Below are positions 1 through 7,266 of a DNA stretch of 14,303 nucleotides, one piece after another. Source of the DNA: CAYLHS01 sp964496205 (GTDB lineage Bacteria > Actinomycetota > Acidimicrobiia > Spongiisociales > UBA4744); NCBI GenBank assembly GCA_964496205.1, contig CAZBXV010000049.1:1-14303 (forward strand), given 5' to 3'. Under the pieces are notes generated by a model, which was not told the DNA's origin, made no database searches, and saw only the letters and a program-made list of their open reading frames with translations. The position numbers were made by a program, and so were the translations under genes. How positions within the stretch are numbered: the stretch's first letter is position 1; the number at the start of each line of letters is the position of its first letter.

Positions 1-1453
1 AGTCGTACACCCCGGTCAGATACGTCTTCCCATCCCGCACCTCGCACAACAATGCCCCGGCCGACGTGACGAGCTGGTAGCGGCTCGCAGCAATCTCACC
101 ATTCCACCATCGTCCTGTCGCCCGCCACGGACCCGCCCATGAGAGCACCTCCTCCCACCTCGCACGAAGACGCACCCGTACCGGTACCGCCCCGTCCCAG
201 TCGACATCGAGCAGACGCGGTTCGGGAACGACCAGCGCCGGAGCCGGTGAGGGGGTAGCTCCCGGCCAGGGCGCCTTCTGTTCGCGTCGAGGATCCTCGC
301 CCCAACGCCGCCAACGAACCTGACCGGCAGGACCTCGACCACCCCGCGGGGTCGCCTGAAGCACCGAGTCGACTCCGGCGAGCGTCTGCACACGGGCAAG
401 TGCGCGTTCGGCCTCCAACCGAGCAGTGACGTTCTCGAACAGTGACAACGCCCGACCCTCCGACGAAAGGTCGGCAGGTGTGATCGACATCGACGAAACT
501 CCCCCAGGAACGCCTGACGACTCGATCCACGTACGCAACTGCCACCACACACGTTCGGCGATCGTCGTCTCGTCGAACGGGTCGGCACCCCGCCATACCC
601 TGGAACGTTCGCTTCCGTCCGCTGCGGTGACGGAGATTTCGATGCGGTGCGGCCCAATGCCGCCAAGCGACTCGATCAGCCGATGTGCAAGCGATCGTGC
701 GGCGAATCCCACCTGTTCGATCAGGGTGAGCGGCTCATCGAACGTGTCCCCTACAACGAGGTCCTCGGGGATCGCCCTCGGTGTCGGTGTCCTGTCCTCA
801 CCGGAAGCGAGCCTGTGTGCCAGGGCACCGTTGTTCCCGAACCTCGAAAGGATGGTTTCCCTCGGCAGGTTCGCCAGTGACCCGAGTGTGTGCACGCCGA
901 GCCATCGGAACGTCGCAACCAGCTCATCCATGCCGAGCACCCCCACATCCAGGTCGGCGACGAAACGAGCGTCATCGGTCACGATCCGTCCCGGTGGAGG
1001 GACAGCGGCAAGGCGTGCAGCAAATGGGCCGTCCGCGATCCCGAAACGACCGCCGCAGGCGATCGACTCGACGGCCGTAACAACCTCCAAGAGGACCGTC
1101 TCCTCTCCTCCGTAGTAGCGGACGGCGCCTTCGATCCTCACAAACGCAAGACCAGGAGCTGCAACCTCAACTCGAGGTACCACCCGTTCGACGGCCTCCA
1201 CAACCGGATCGAACTCGGACACCTCGACAGCCAGGTCCCGTTCGAGCGTCATACCGCCCGGACAAAGCGCCTCGGCCTCACCGCGGCGCATCCTCGTCTT
1301 CACACCTTCGGCGACCGCTTCAGCGTTGGCTGCGACAACTCGATTGTCCTCATCCACCACAAGGCAAGGTCCATCCTCCGGCGCATGCCGGAGTGACCAT
1401 TCAGGAAACGAAACGCACAGTGTCCGCCCCACCATCACGAGTATATCGAACAT
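1..1453 (-). CDS. imuB: ImuB, inactive Y-family polymerase-like mutasome subunit (3' end outside window)
   Basis: ImuB bridges the replicative clamp, ImuA' and the error-prone polymerase DnaE2 during SOS mutagenesis. The reading frame stays open from 1453 to the left edge, giving 484 visible residues. The N-terminus has the family's LCVSFPEWSLRHAP pattern where active Y-family enzymes carry metal-binding Asp residues, followed by an N-R-V-V-A-A-N-A-E-A stretch and FGIADGPFAARLAA. The second catalytic region reads VRIEGAVRYYGGE and lacks an S-x-D-E acidic pair, so the protein is probably non-catalytic. ALSLF at residues 335-339 looks like a beta-clamp-binding motif. The last residues (GRWWNGE to LTGVYD) match the usual ImuB C-terminus, so the stop is probably only a few codons outside. 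The ATG at 1453 lies inside an SOS box and has no Shine-Dalgarno; in-frame GTG 1438, ATG 1435 and GTG 1432 are alternatives, and the -10 position favours 1435 or 1432. The gene diverges from the GH15 gene across 49 bp. Confidence 0.93.
   Translation of the reverse strand, partial: MFDILVMVGRTLCVSFPEWSLRHAPEDGPCLVVDEDNRVVAANAEAVAEGVKTRMRRGEAEALCPGGMTLERDLAVEVSEFDPVVEAVERVVPRVEVAAPGLAFVRIEGAVRYYGGEETVLLEVVTAVESIACGGRFGIADGPFAARLAAVPPPGRIVTDDARFVADLDVGVLGMDELVATFRWLGVHTLGSLANLPRETILSRFGNNGALAHRLASGEDRTPTPRAIPEDLVVGDTFDEPLTLIEQVGFAARSLAHRLIESLGGIGPHRIEISVTAADGSERSRVWRGADPFDETTIAERVWWQLRTWIESSGVPGGVSSMSITPADLSSEGRALSLFENVTARLEAERALARVQTLAGVDSVLQATPRGGRGPAGQVRWRRWGEDPRREQKAPWPGATPSPAPALVVPEPRLLDVDWDGAVPVRVRLRARWEEVLSWAGPWRATGRWWNGEIAASRYQLVTSAGALLCEVRDGKTYLTGVYD
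1440..1445 (-). promoter_or_regulatory. Putative -10 element of imuB (TATACT)
   Basis: TATACT on the minus strand is one base from the TATAAT consensus and begins two bases after the SOS palindrome. A transcript starting about seven bases downstream would begin near 1433, at the in-frame ATG 1435 or GTG 1432, which suggests leaderless initiation. No good -35 hexamer is visible at 16-18 bp spacing. The assignment rests on the hexamer and its position alone. Confidence 0.45.
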
Positions 1454-1460
1454 ATGTTCG
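1447..1460. promoter_or_regulatory. SOS box (LexA operator) over the imuB start
   Basis: CGAACATATGTTCG is a perfect 14-bp palindrome that fits the actinobacterial LexA operator pattern CGAAC-N4-GTTCG. Its centre lies between 1453 and 1454, so the first candidate imuB ATG (minus strand) begins exactly at the dyad axis. On the minus strand it is followed directly by GATATACT, giving a -10-like hexamer next to the operator. It also sits 43 bp upstream of the divergent GH15 start, so LexA could in principle affect both directions. Confidence 0.9.
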
Positions 1461-1488
1461 CCCCGTTCGGCTCCCAGGGGAACCCAAC

Positions 1489-1494
1489 TAATCT
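1489..1494 (+). promoter_or_regulatory. Putative -10 element of the GH15 operon (TAATCT)
   Basis: TAATCT in the 49-bp divergent intergenic region ends eight bases before the ATG at 1503. Transcription would then start within a base or two of the start codon, compatible with a leaderless mRNA, and no Shine-Dalgarno is visible there. No convincing -35 hexamer is seen. Confidence 0.35.
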
Positions 1495-1502
1495 GTGCGG
1501 AA

Positions 1503-3842
1503 ATGAGCCACGCACCCGGCAAACCCGGCATCCCTTCGAGATGGACGTCCAGCGCAAAGACCGGAGTCGGGACCGCCAGGGGTGGCAGGGTGTGGTATAC
1601 GACCAGCCACGGAATCGTCAACGAGATCTACTATCCCCGTCTCGATCTCGCCTGTACTCGCGATGCAGGGTTCATCATCTCAACGGATGATGGGCTGTTC
1701 CTCGAAGAAAAACGCGACGCGACGCACAGCAGCCGATGGCTGGACCGTCTGACCCCCGGATTCACCATCACCAACGACTTCCCCGGCACACACCGCATCG
1801 TCAAGACGGTGCTCACAGATCCCTCCCATGACTGCCTTCTCCAGCGTGTCCACTACACCCCACCCGACGACGGCGACTACCACCTGGCGGTCCTCGTCGC
1901 TCCACACCTCGTGAACCGCGGCAGTGACAACACGGCGTGGCTGGGCGATTACAAGGGCGTTCCGATGCTGTTCGCGAGCGGGTCGGGAACGGTAATCGCC
2001 TTGGCGGCGACGGTCCCGTGGGTGGCCAGATCGGTCGGTTTCGTCGGTGTTTCGGACGCATGGCAGGACATTCACCGAAACGGCAGGATGACCTGGCAGT
2101 GGGACCTCGCAGAAGGCGGCAATGTCGCACTCGGCGGCGAACTGAAATGGAATGAGGAGCCGTTCGTCGTAGGGCTCGGCTTCGGGGCATCGGCTGCCGA
2201 AGCCGGCTATCAGGTTCGGTCCTCCCTCTCGCGAAGCTTCGCCGAAACACAACGACAGTTCACAGCCGGATGGAACGTCGACGACGTCGATGTCGAAGAC
2301 GACCTCGAAGCCGCATCCATCCGGGTGCTCGAGGTTCACGAGTCGGTCGGCTTCCCCGGCGGGTTCATCGCCTCCCTGTCCATCCCGTGGGGTTTCTCCA
2401 AAGGCGACGACGATATCGGCGGCTACCACCTCGTATGGGCACGCGACCTGGTCGAAACCGCAAGCGGCCTCTTGTCGGCGGGCCGAACGCGAGCTGCACG
2501 GCGTGTGCTCGAATACTTGAGGGCAACTCAGGAGCCCGACGGACACTGGCCACAGAACATGTGGCTGGACGGAACCCCGCACTGGGTGGGTATCCAGATG
2601 GATGAAACTGCGCTACCGATCCTCGCCGTTGACCTCGCCGGCCGGGAAGGAATCGACATCGACGTCCGCGAGTACTGGCCGATGATCGAGCGTGCGGCGG
2701 CCTACATCGTCCTCAACGGACCTGTCTCCCCGGAAGATCGCTGGGAAGAAGATCCGGGCTACTCACCGTTCACCCTCGCCGCCGAAATCGCCGCTCTTCT
2801 GTCCGCTGCGAAGATCGCCGAAACGGTCGGCAGCAACGAAACGGCGCAACTGCTGCGGGAGGTCGCCGACTCGTGGAACGACCATATCGAACGGTGGTTG
2901 TACGCGACCGACACAGACCTGTCGTCGCAGGTGGGAGTTGACGGCTACTACGTGCGGGTCTCGCCCGCCGACAGTGAGAACCCCGAGGAAGGCTGGATCC
3001 CGATCAAGAACCGGCCCCCGACCAAGAGCCTGGCCCCGCCGTCGAAGATCGTCAGTCCCGACGCACTGGCACTCGTCCGATTCGGATTGCGTGCAGCCAA
3101 TGATCCGAGGATGGTCTCGACCGTCAAGGTGATCGATGCCCTCCTCAAGACCGATCTTCCGCAAGGTCCCGTCTGGCACCGGTACGACGAGGACGGCTAT
3201 GGCGAGCACGAGGACGGCTCACCGTTCGACGGGACCGGCATCGGCAGGGTGTGGCCGCTACTGACGGGCGAACGCGCCCACTACGAGCTCGCCGCAGGAC
3301 ACGTGAAGGAGGCACGCCGTCTCGCTGCAACGATGCGCAACTCGTCGTTCGATCTGCTGCTTCCTGAACAGCTTTGGGATGGAGACGACATTCCCGAGCG
3401 CGAACTCGTCCACGGGAGCCCCAGCGGCTCGGCCATGCCGTTGTGCTGGGCGCACGCGGAGTACTTGCGCGTCCAGCGCTCCCTTCGCGACGGGGTGGTG
3501 TTCGATATCCCGACCGAGACCTACGACCGCTACGTGCGTGCCACCACTCCGGCCCGAACGGCTGCGTGGAGCAGATCCCAGAAGTGGCGTAGCATTCCGG
3601 CGGGCCTCGACCTGCGCGTGATCGTCCCGGAGGCCTGTACCGTCCACTGGACACACGACGGTTGGGCGACGATCCGAGATGACGACACCATCGACCCCGG
3701 GCTAGGCGTCCACACCGCGACGCTCCCGGTATCGATGCTGCCCGCCGGCAGCACAGTGGTGTTCACACTGCGGTTTGCCGATCGATGGGAAGGCGCCAAC
3801 TACACCATCATGATCGAGGCACCCGCAAAGGACACCCGATGA
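1503..3842 (+). CDS. GH15 glucoamylase/glucodextranase-type glycoside hydrolase
   Basis: This 779-residue enzyme probably releases glucose from the non-reducing ends of alpha-glucans, isomaltodextrins or maltodextrins. It has no signal peptide and should be cytoplasmic. The N-terminal GKPGIPSRWTSSAK, SHGIVNEIYYPRLD and ACTRDAGF motifs are typical of bacterial GH15 enzymes with an N-terminal beta-sandwich (about residues 1-260). The (alpha/alpha)6 barrel follows, with WPQNMWLDGTPHWVGIQMDE (349-368), the RWEED segment carrying the likely general acid (E415 or E416) and WPLLTGER carrying the likely general base (E590). Residues from about 690 to the end form a predicted beta domain. The length is normal for this subfamily. 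The frame could extend back to 1326, but that would run through imuB and the N-terminal homology starts at MSHAPGKPG. The gene overlaps the next by ATGA. Exact linkage specificity (alpha-1,4 or alpha-1,6) cannot be read from the sequence. Confidence 0.93.
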   Translation: MSHAPGKPGIPSRWTSSAKTGVGTARGGRVWYTTSHGIVNEIYYPRLDLACTRDAGFIISTDDGLFLEEKRDATHSSRWLDRLTPGFTITNDFPGTHRIVKTVLTDPSHDCLLQRVHYTPPDDGDYHLAVLVAPHLVNRGSDNTAWLGDYKGVPMLFASGSGTVIALAATVPWVARSVGFVGVSDAWQDIHRNGRMTWQWDLAEGGNVALGGELKWNEEPFVVGLGFGASAAEAGYQVRSSLSRSFAETQRQFTAGWNVDDVDVEDDLEAASIRVLEVHESVGFPGGFIASLSIPWGFSKGDDDIGGYHLVWARDLVETASGLLSAGRTRAARRVLEYLRATQEPDGHWPQNMWLDGTPHWVGIQMDETALPILAVDLAGREGIDIDVREYWPMIERAAAYIVLNGPVSPEDRWEEDPGYSPFTLAAEIAALLSAAKIAETVGSNETAQLLREVADSWNDHIERWLYATDTDLSSQVGVDGYYVRVSPADSENPEEGWIPIKNRPPTKSLAPPSKIVSPDALALVRFGLRAANDPRMVSTVKVIDALLKTDLPQGPVWHRYDEDGYGEHEDGSPFDGTGIGRVWPLLTGERAHYELAAGHVKEARRLAATMRNSSFDLLLPEQLWDGDDIPERELVHGSPSGSAMPLCWAHAEYLRVQRSLRDGVVFDIPTETYDRYVRATTPARTAAWSRSQKWRSIPAGLDLRVIVPEACTVHWTHDGWATIRDDDTIDPGLGVHTATLPVSMLPAGSTVVFTLRFADRWEGANYTIMIEAPAKDTR

Positions 3843-4591
3843 GACGGCGCCGGGCGTTGTCGACGCCGTTCCCCGACGAGTGGCGGAAGCTCCTCGCCGA
3901 TCGGCTGTCCTGGTATGAGAACCTCGATGGCAGCGAGCACGCCCGTCTCGAGGACCTCACCCGGCTGTTCCTCGCCTCAACTCGGTTCGAGGAGGCGGGA
4001 GGGCTGAAGATCACCGACGAGATCCAGGCAGTCATCGCCTACCAAGCCAGCCTGCTGGTGTTGGGTCTCGACGCCGACTGGTATCGTCACGTCACATCCG
4101 TGATCGTCTACCCGTCGACGATCGTTCGCAAGGGCGCCCGGGGAATCGGTGACGGAGTCATCGACGACCGCATCCTCCCCCTTTCGGGCGAGGCCCGCCT
4201 CCACGGGCCTGTGGTCATCGTGTGGGACATGGCTCTTCACCAGGCCAGACACCCCGAACGCGGTCACAACGTCGTTTTCCATGAGTTCGCGCACACGCTC
4301 GACATGTTCGACGGAGCGGCCGATGGAATGCCGGCCCTACGAGACCGCGACGCGGAGCAGGAATGGCAGCGGGTGATGGCACACACCTTGCATCGGCTCA
4401 GGACGGGACACGGATCGCCCCTCGATCCGTACGGTGCCACCAACCCGGCCGAGTTGTTTGCTGTTGCGACAGAGGCATTCTTCGACACGCCCCTCCCCCT
4501 GCGCCAGGCGCTCCCCGACCTGTACGACATCCTGTCGGGCTTCTATCAGCAGGATCCCGCTGCGCGTGCCAGCCGCCCTATCGATCACTAG
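3839..4591 (+). CDS. mtfA: MtfA-family zinc metallopeptidase (M90)
   Basis: This 250-residue protein belongs to the MtfA/peptidase M90 family. In enterobacteria MtfA is a zinc aminopeptidase that also binds the Mlc repressor of ptsG and so links to glucose uptake; that partner is not expected here. The zinc site HEFAH is at residues 148-152, and the conserved NPAELFAVATEAFF segment near 202-215 probably supplies the third ligand (E205 or E212). The N-terminal half (FPDEWRKLL, RLFLASTRFE, VIAYQASLLVLGL) also follows the family. There is no signal peptide. The ATG overlaps the GH15 stop (ATGA) and is preceded by AAAGGA at 3827-3832, which fixes the start and indicates translational coupling. 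Its place between a glucan hydrolase and zwf suggests a role in carbohydrate control, as inference. The family assignment is secure; the substrate is unknown. Confidence 0.92.
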   Translation: MRRRRALSTPFPDEWRKLLADRLSWYENLDGSEHARLEDLTRLFLASTRFEEAGGLKITDEIQAVIAYQASLLVLGLDADWYRHVTSVIVYPSTIVRKGARGIGDGVIDDRILPLSGEARLHGPVVIVWDMALHQARHPERGHNVVFHEFAHTLDMFDGAADGMPALRDRDAEQEWQRVMAHTLHRLRTGHGSPLDPYGATNPAELFAVATEAFFDTPLPLRQALPDLYDILSGFYQQDPAARASRPIDH

Positions 4592-4598
4592 GAGCACG

Positions 4599-5063
4599 AT
4601 GGAATCGGAACGACCTCAGCAGCGCCTCCAGCGGTTCCGTCTCAGGCGCAGAGAGACGCCCACACCAAGGACTCGAGACATCATCGGCGAGTTCGACAAG
4701 CAGCTCACCATTGGTGAACGAGTTGCAGATACCTTCGCCCTGACCATCGGATCGTGGCGGTTCATCATCGCCCAGTCCGTGATTCTGGCCGTCTGGCTGC
4801 TCCTCAACATCGTCGGATGGATCAAGCACTGGGACCCGTACCCGTTCATCTTGCTCAACCTGATGCTGTCGTTTCAGGCCGCCTATGCCGCCCCGATCAT
4901 CATGATGAGTCAGAACCGCACCTCCGAGCTGGACCGCCTCCAAGCCAAGAACGACTACGAGATCAACCAGAGAGCAGAACTCGAAATCGAGGAGATCCTC
5001 GCACTTCTCGACTCGCACACAGAGCTTCTGAACGAGATTCGTGCACGATTGGAGACCAGATGA
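4599..5063 (+). CDS. DUF1003 two-helix membrane protein
   Basis: This 154-residue protein matches the DUF1003 family, which has no established biochemical function. It has a basic N-terminus rich in Arg and Gln, an FDKQLTIGERVADTFA segment, two predicted membrane helices at about residues 53-73 and 82-103 joined by a short Trp/His/Pro loop, then the family signature MSQNRTSELDRLQAKNDYEIN and a charged, probably coiled-coil C-terminal helix to the end. The start is supported by a TAGGAG Shine-Dalgarno overlapping the mtfA stop, five bases before the ATG. The stop overlaps the zwf start by ATGA, so it is translated within the same operon. A role in sugar metabolism is suggested only by position. 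Confidence 0.9.
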   Translation: MESERPQQRLQRFRLRRRETPTPRTRDIIGEFDKQLTIGERVADTFALTIGSWRFIIAQSVILAVWLLLNIVGWIKHWDPYPFILLNLMLSFQAAYAAPIIMMSQNRTSELDRLQAKNDYEINQRAELEIEEILALLDSHTELLNEIRARLETR

Positions 5064-6451
5064 GAAACTCAGACATCCTGTGCTGGTACGGCTGCACCGG
5101 CGACCTCGGCCACAAGATGACATTCCCGGCGCTGTTCAACATGGCCAAGCGCGGAAACCTGAATGTTCCCGTCCTCGGCATCGCACTGTCCGGATGGACC
5201 CTCGAGGACCTCCAGAAACGTGCCCGCGACAGCATCGAAACATTCGGCGGCGGCATCAACACGAAGGACGACGAGAAGGCGTTCGCAAAGCTCATCGACA
5301 GCCTCGACTACATCGACGGCGACTACGCGAGCCCGACCACCTTCGCAGCCATCAAACGCAAGCTCGACTCGAAAGGGGCGTCGAAGCCGGTTCACTACCT
5401 CGCCATTCCACCGTTCCTGTTCCCGACTGTCATCGAGTCGTTGGGAAAGGCCGGGCTCGCCGACAATGCACGTGTCGTCGTCGAGAAGCCGTTTGGTCGG
5501 GACCTCGCCTCGGCCCGTGAACTGACGGCAACCATCAAGTCGGTGTTTCCCGAGGACGCCATCTATCGCATCGACCACTACCTCGGAAAGGAAGAAGTGC
5601 TCGGCGTCCTGTATGCACGGTTCGCCAACTCGGTGTTCGAACCACTGTGGAACCGCACCACGATCGAGAGCGTCCAGATCACGATGGCGGAAGACTTCGG
5701 AGTCCAGGGCCGCGGCAAGTTCTACGACAGCGTTGGGGCAATCCGGGATGTCGTCCAGAACCACATGCTTCAGCTCGTCGCCCTCCTCGCGATGGAGCCA
5801 CCGATCATGGACAACGAGTCCATTCAGATCGAAAAGGAGAAGGTGCTCAAAGCGATCACCCCGATCTCCAAACGGTCGGTGGTGCGCGGTCAGTTCGACG
5901 GCTATAGAGACATCGACGGAGTGGCCGAGGACTCCACCGTCGAAACGTACGCGGCGCTGCGACTGCACATCGACACGTGGCGATGGGCGGGTGTGCCGTT
6001 CTACCTCAGGACCGGCAAGAACCTGCCCGTACATGTGGCGGAGGCCTACATCAGGCTTCGGAGACCACCACTTCACGTGTTGCCCGAGCAGCACCGGGGC
6101 AGAGAGAGGGACGCCATTCGCTTCCGGTTCACACCGTCCGGCCAGATCGGCCTGGCCCTGAACGTGAAAGCACCAGGTCCCGACTTCTCGGGTGAGCGCG
6201 CCGAGTTGATGGTCCGCGAAGACAACCCGGACGAGATGACGCCGTACGAGCGTCTCCTCGGAGAGGCGATCGAGGGCGACAAGATGCTGTTCACCAGCTC
6301 ACAAGCGGTCGAGAGTGCGTGGAAGGTGGTCGGACCGGCGTTACGCTCGAACACGGCTCCGGAGGTCTACACGTCGGGCTCATGGGGTCCGGTGAAGGCG
6401 GCGGACAAGCTCATCGGTGAACACGGTCCCTGGCACGATCCGATTCCGTAG
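5060..6451 (+). CDS. zwf: Glucose-6-phosphate 1-dehydrogenase
   Basis: This 463-residue enzyme oxidises glucose 6-phosphate to 6-phosphogluconolactone with reduction of NAD(P)+, the first step of the oxidative pentose phosphate pathway. The N-terminal nucleotide-binding loop is GCTGDLGHK (residues 11-19), EKPFGRD lies at 142-148, and the signature RIDHYLGKE covers 170-178. The probable catalytic histidine is H235 in VVQNHMLQL. The KMTFPALFNMAKRG segment and the following WTLEDLQKRARDSI resemble the mycobacterial Zwf1-type paralogue, from memory. The length is slightly below the usual 480-510 but no signature is missing. The start is set by the ATGA overlap with the DUF1003 stop and a GGAGA at 5051-5055. 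It is the last gene of the four-gene operon and converges on imuA'. Cofactor preference cannot be decided here. Confidence 0.95.
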   Translation: MRNSDILCWYGCTGDLGHKMTFPALFNMAKRGNLNVPVLGIALSGWTLEDLQKRARDSIETFGGGINTKDDEKAFAKLIDSLDYIDGDYASPTTFAAIKRKLDSKGASKPVHYLAIPPFLFPTVIESLGKAGLADNARVVVEKPFGRDLASARELTATIKSVFPEDAIYRIDHYLGKEEVLGVLYARFANSVFEPLWNRTTIESVQITMAEDFGVQGRGKFYDSVGAIRDVVQNHMLQLVALLAMEPPIMDNESIQIEKEKVLKAITPISKRSVVRGQFDGYRDIDGVAEDSTVETYAALRLHIDTWRWAGVPFYLRTGKNLPVHVAEAYIRLRRPPLHVLPEQHRGRERDAIRFRFTPSGQIGLALNVKAPGPDFSGERAELMVREDNPDEMTPYERLLGEAIEGDKMLFTSSQAVESAWKVVGPALRSNTAPEVYTSGSWGPVKAADKLIGEHGPWHDPIP

Positions 6452-6467
6452 AGGCGGGCTGAGCCGC

Positions 6468-6495
6468 AGTCGTCGGTCGTCAGTCATCAGTCCTC
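6468..6495 (+). repeat. Four-copy imperfect 7-bp tandem repeat downstream of zwf
   Basis: The units AGTCGTC, GGTCGTC, AGTCATC and AGTCCTC follow each other without gaps 16 bases after the zwf stop. The tract lies in the 146-bp convergent space between zwf and imuA' and is non-coding on both strands in my reading. Its function is unknown; it could be slippage-prone DNA or part of a transcript end. Confidence 0.7.
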
Positions 6496-6530
6496 AGCGG
6501 GCCGGCAGCCGACGAAGACACGACCACACC

Positions 6531-6565
6531 GGAGGAAGAGACCGTGGGGCGTTCTTGTCTCCTCC
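6531..6565. terminator. Weak hairpin in the zwf/imuA' convergent region
   Basis: GGAGGA (6531-6536) plus GAC (6540-6542) can pair with GTC (6557-6559) plus TCCTCC (6560-6565), leaving a 3-base bulge and a 14-base loop. A separate 10-bp palindrome, CCTCGCGAGG, follows at 6566-6575. There is no clear T-tract on either strand, so intrinsic termination is uncertain. The convergent position is where a bidirectional terminator would be expected. Confidence 0.25.
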
Positions 6566-6597
6566 CCTCGCGAGGCCGAGTGTTGGGGAACGTGACG

Positions 6598-7266
6598 TCA
6601 CGCCGATGCTTGACGTCGGAGGGGGCCGTTCCCCCCAACGGTGTTCGTCTCGGAACGCCCTGAGGAAAGCAAACGGTCGCCGCTCGCAACGCGAGCTGTG
6701 ACCCTCCCGTCGTCGTCGACCTCGACCATCTGTTCGGGAAGGCTCTTGCCCGACACTTCGATGAGGAGGCTGCGTTTCGACAGACGCCCATGCCCTGCGT
6801 CGGTCCCTTCCCACGTAACACCGGCCGCCTTCACTCGAAGATGGGCGATGCCCGATGGCAGTGGTGTCGAAAGCGGTCGAAGTATCAACGCCGTTCGACG
6901 GGATCTGGCAAGCGCCGCCATACGCCGCACAATCTGATCAGGCACCCTGCCGGGTACTTCCGCATACACGGCTGCCAGCCCCTCGATGAGTGCAGCGGTG
7001 ACTCCCGGCCACTGGAGACGGTCACGGTTGCGGACGATGATCAACCGGTCGGGATCGATCCCGACCTCCCAGGCTGCAGGTGGATGCAACCAGCCTCTGA
7101 CGTCCACACAGGCAACCGGAGCCGTCCTCGACGGTTCGGCGAGGAGCGTCAACGCAAGGCGAGTCAGCCCTGTGCCGGGTGCGCCATCCAGCGCGACGAT
7201 CCTCCCCGGCTCAAGGGAAAGCAGCGGCGTTGTCGTGTCCTCCAAGAAGGACACTGTATCGAACAT
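6598..7266 (-). CDS. imuA': ImuA'-like RecA-fold mutasome accessory protein
   Basis: This protein of up to 222 residues resembles ImuA/ImuA', the RecA-like partner of ImuB in the DnaE2 mutasome, where it is needed for damage-induced mutagenesis and tolerance. The RecA-like core starts with GRIVALDGAPGTGLTRLALT (residues 21-40). This is a Walker A-like loop whose usual Lys is Leu (L34), so ATP hydrolysis by this site is doubtful. ACVDVRGWLHPPAAWEVGID and RLIIVR correspond to the next RecA strands, and IVRRMAALARSRRTALILRP to a later strand and helix. The C-terminal tail is basic and low in conservation. The ATG at 7266 lies at the centre of an SOS palindrome and no Shine-Dalgarno precedes it. 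In-frame GTG 7254 or TTG 7245 could be the real start if the transcript is leaderless. It follows the yceI stop by 12 bases. Identity rests on fold-level motifs plus the SOS box shared with imuB. Confidence 0.82.
   Translation of the reverse strand: MFDTVSFLEDTTTPLLSLEPGRIVALDGAPGTGLTRLALTLLAEPSRTAPVACVDVRGWLHPPAAWEVGIDPDRLIIVRNRDRLQWPGVTAALIEGLAAVYAEVPGRVPDQIVRRMAALARSRRTALILRPLSTPLPSGIAHLRVKAAGVTWEGTDAGHGRLSKRSLLIEVSGKSLPEQMVEVDDDGRVTARVASGDRLLSSGRSETNTVGGNGPLRRQASA

Noticed and set aside
426..1115. 229-codon plus-strand open frame at the left edge
   Set aside because: It is antisense to imuB, whose minus-strand translation shows clear family motifs throughout. The plus frame is low in hydrophobic pattern and rich in Ser, Arg and Pro, as expected of a high-GC shadow.
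1326..1502. N-terminal extension of the GH15 frame from ATG 1326
   Set aside because: It would run through the 5' end of imuB and the SOS box, and GH15 homology begins only at MSHAPGKPG (1503).
1680..2582. 300-codon minus-strand open frame inside the GH15 gene
   Set aside because: It is antisense to conserved GH15 sequence and shows no recognisable domain.
4754..5059. Upstream extension of the zwf frame
   Set aside because: It overlaps the DUF1003 coding region in another frame and gives Arg/Pro/His-rich sequence; the ATGA-coupled start at 5060 has a ribosome-binding site and the expected N-terminus.
5069..6094. 341-codon minus-strand open frame inside zwf
   Set aside because: It is antisense to a clear G6PD; its Asp/Glu/Val-rich composition is typical of a reverse-frame shadow.
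6591..6602. CGTGACGTCACG as a CRP-type cAMP receptor site
   Set aside because: The half-sites are separated by two bases, not the six expected of TGTGA-N6-TCACA, and it lies over the 3' end of imuA', not in a promoter.
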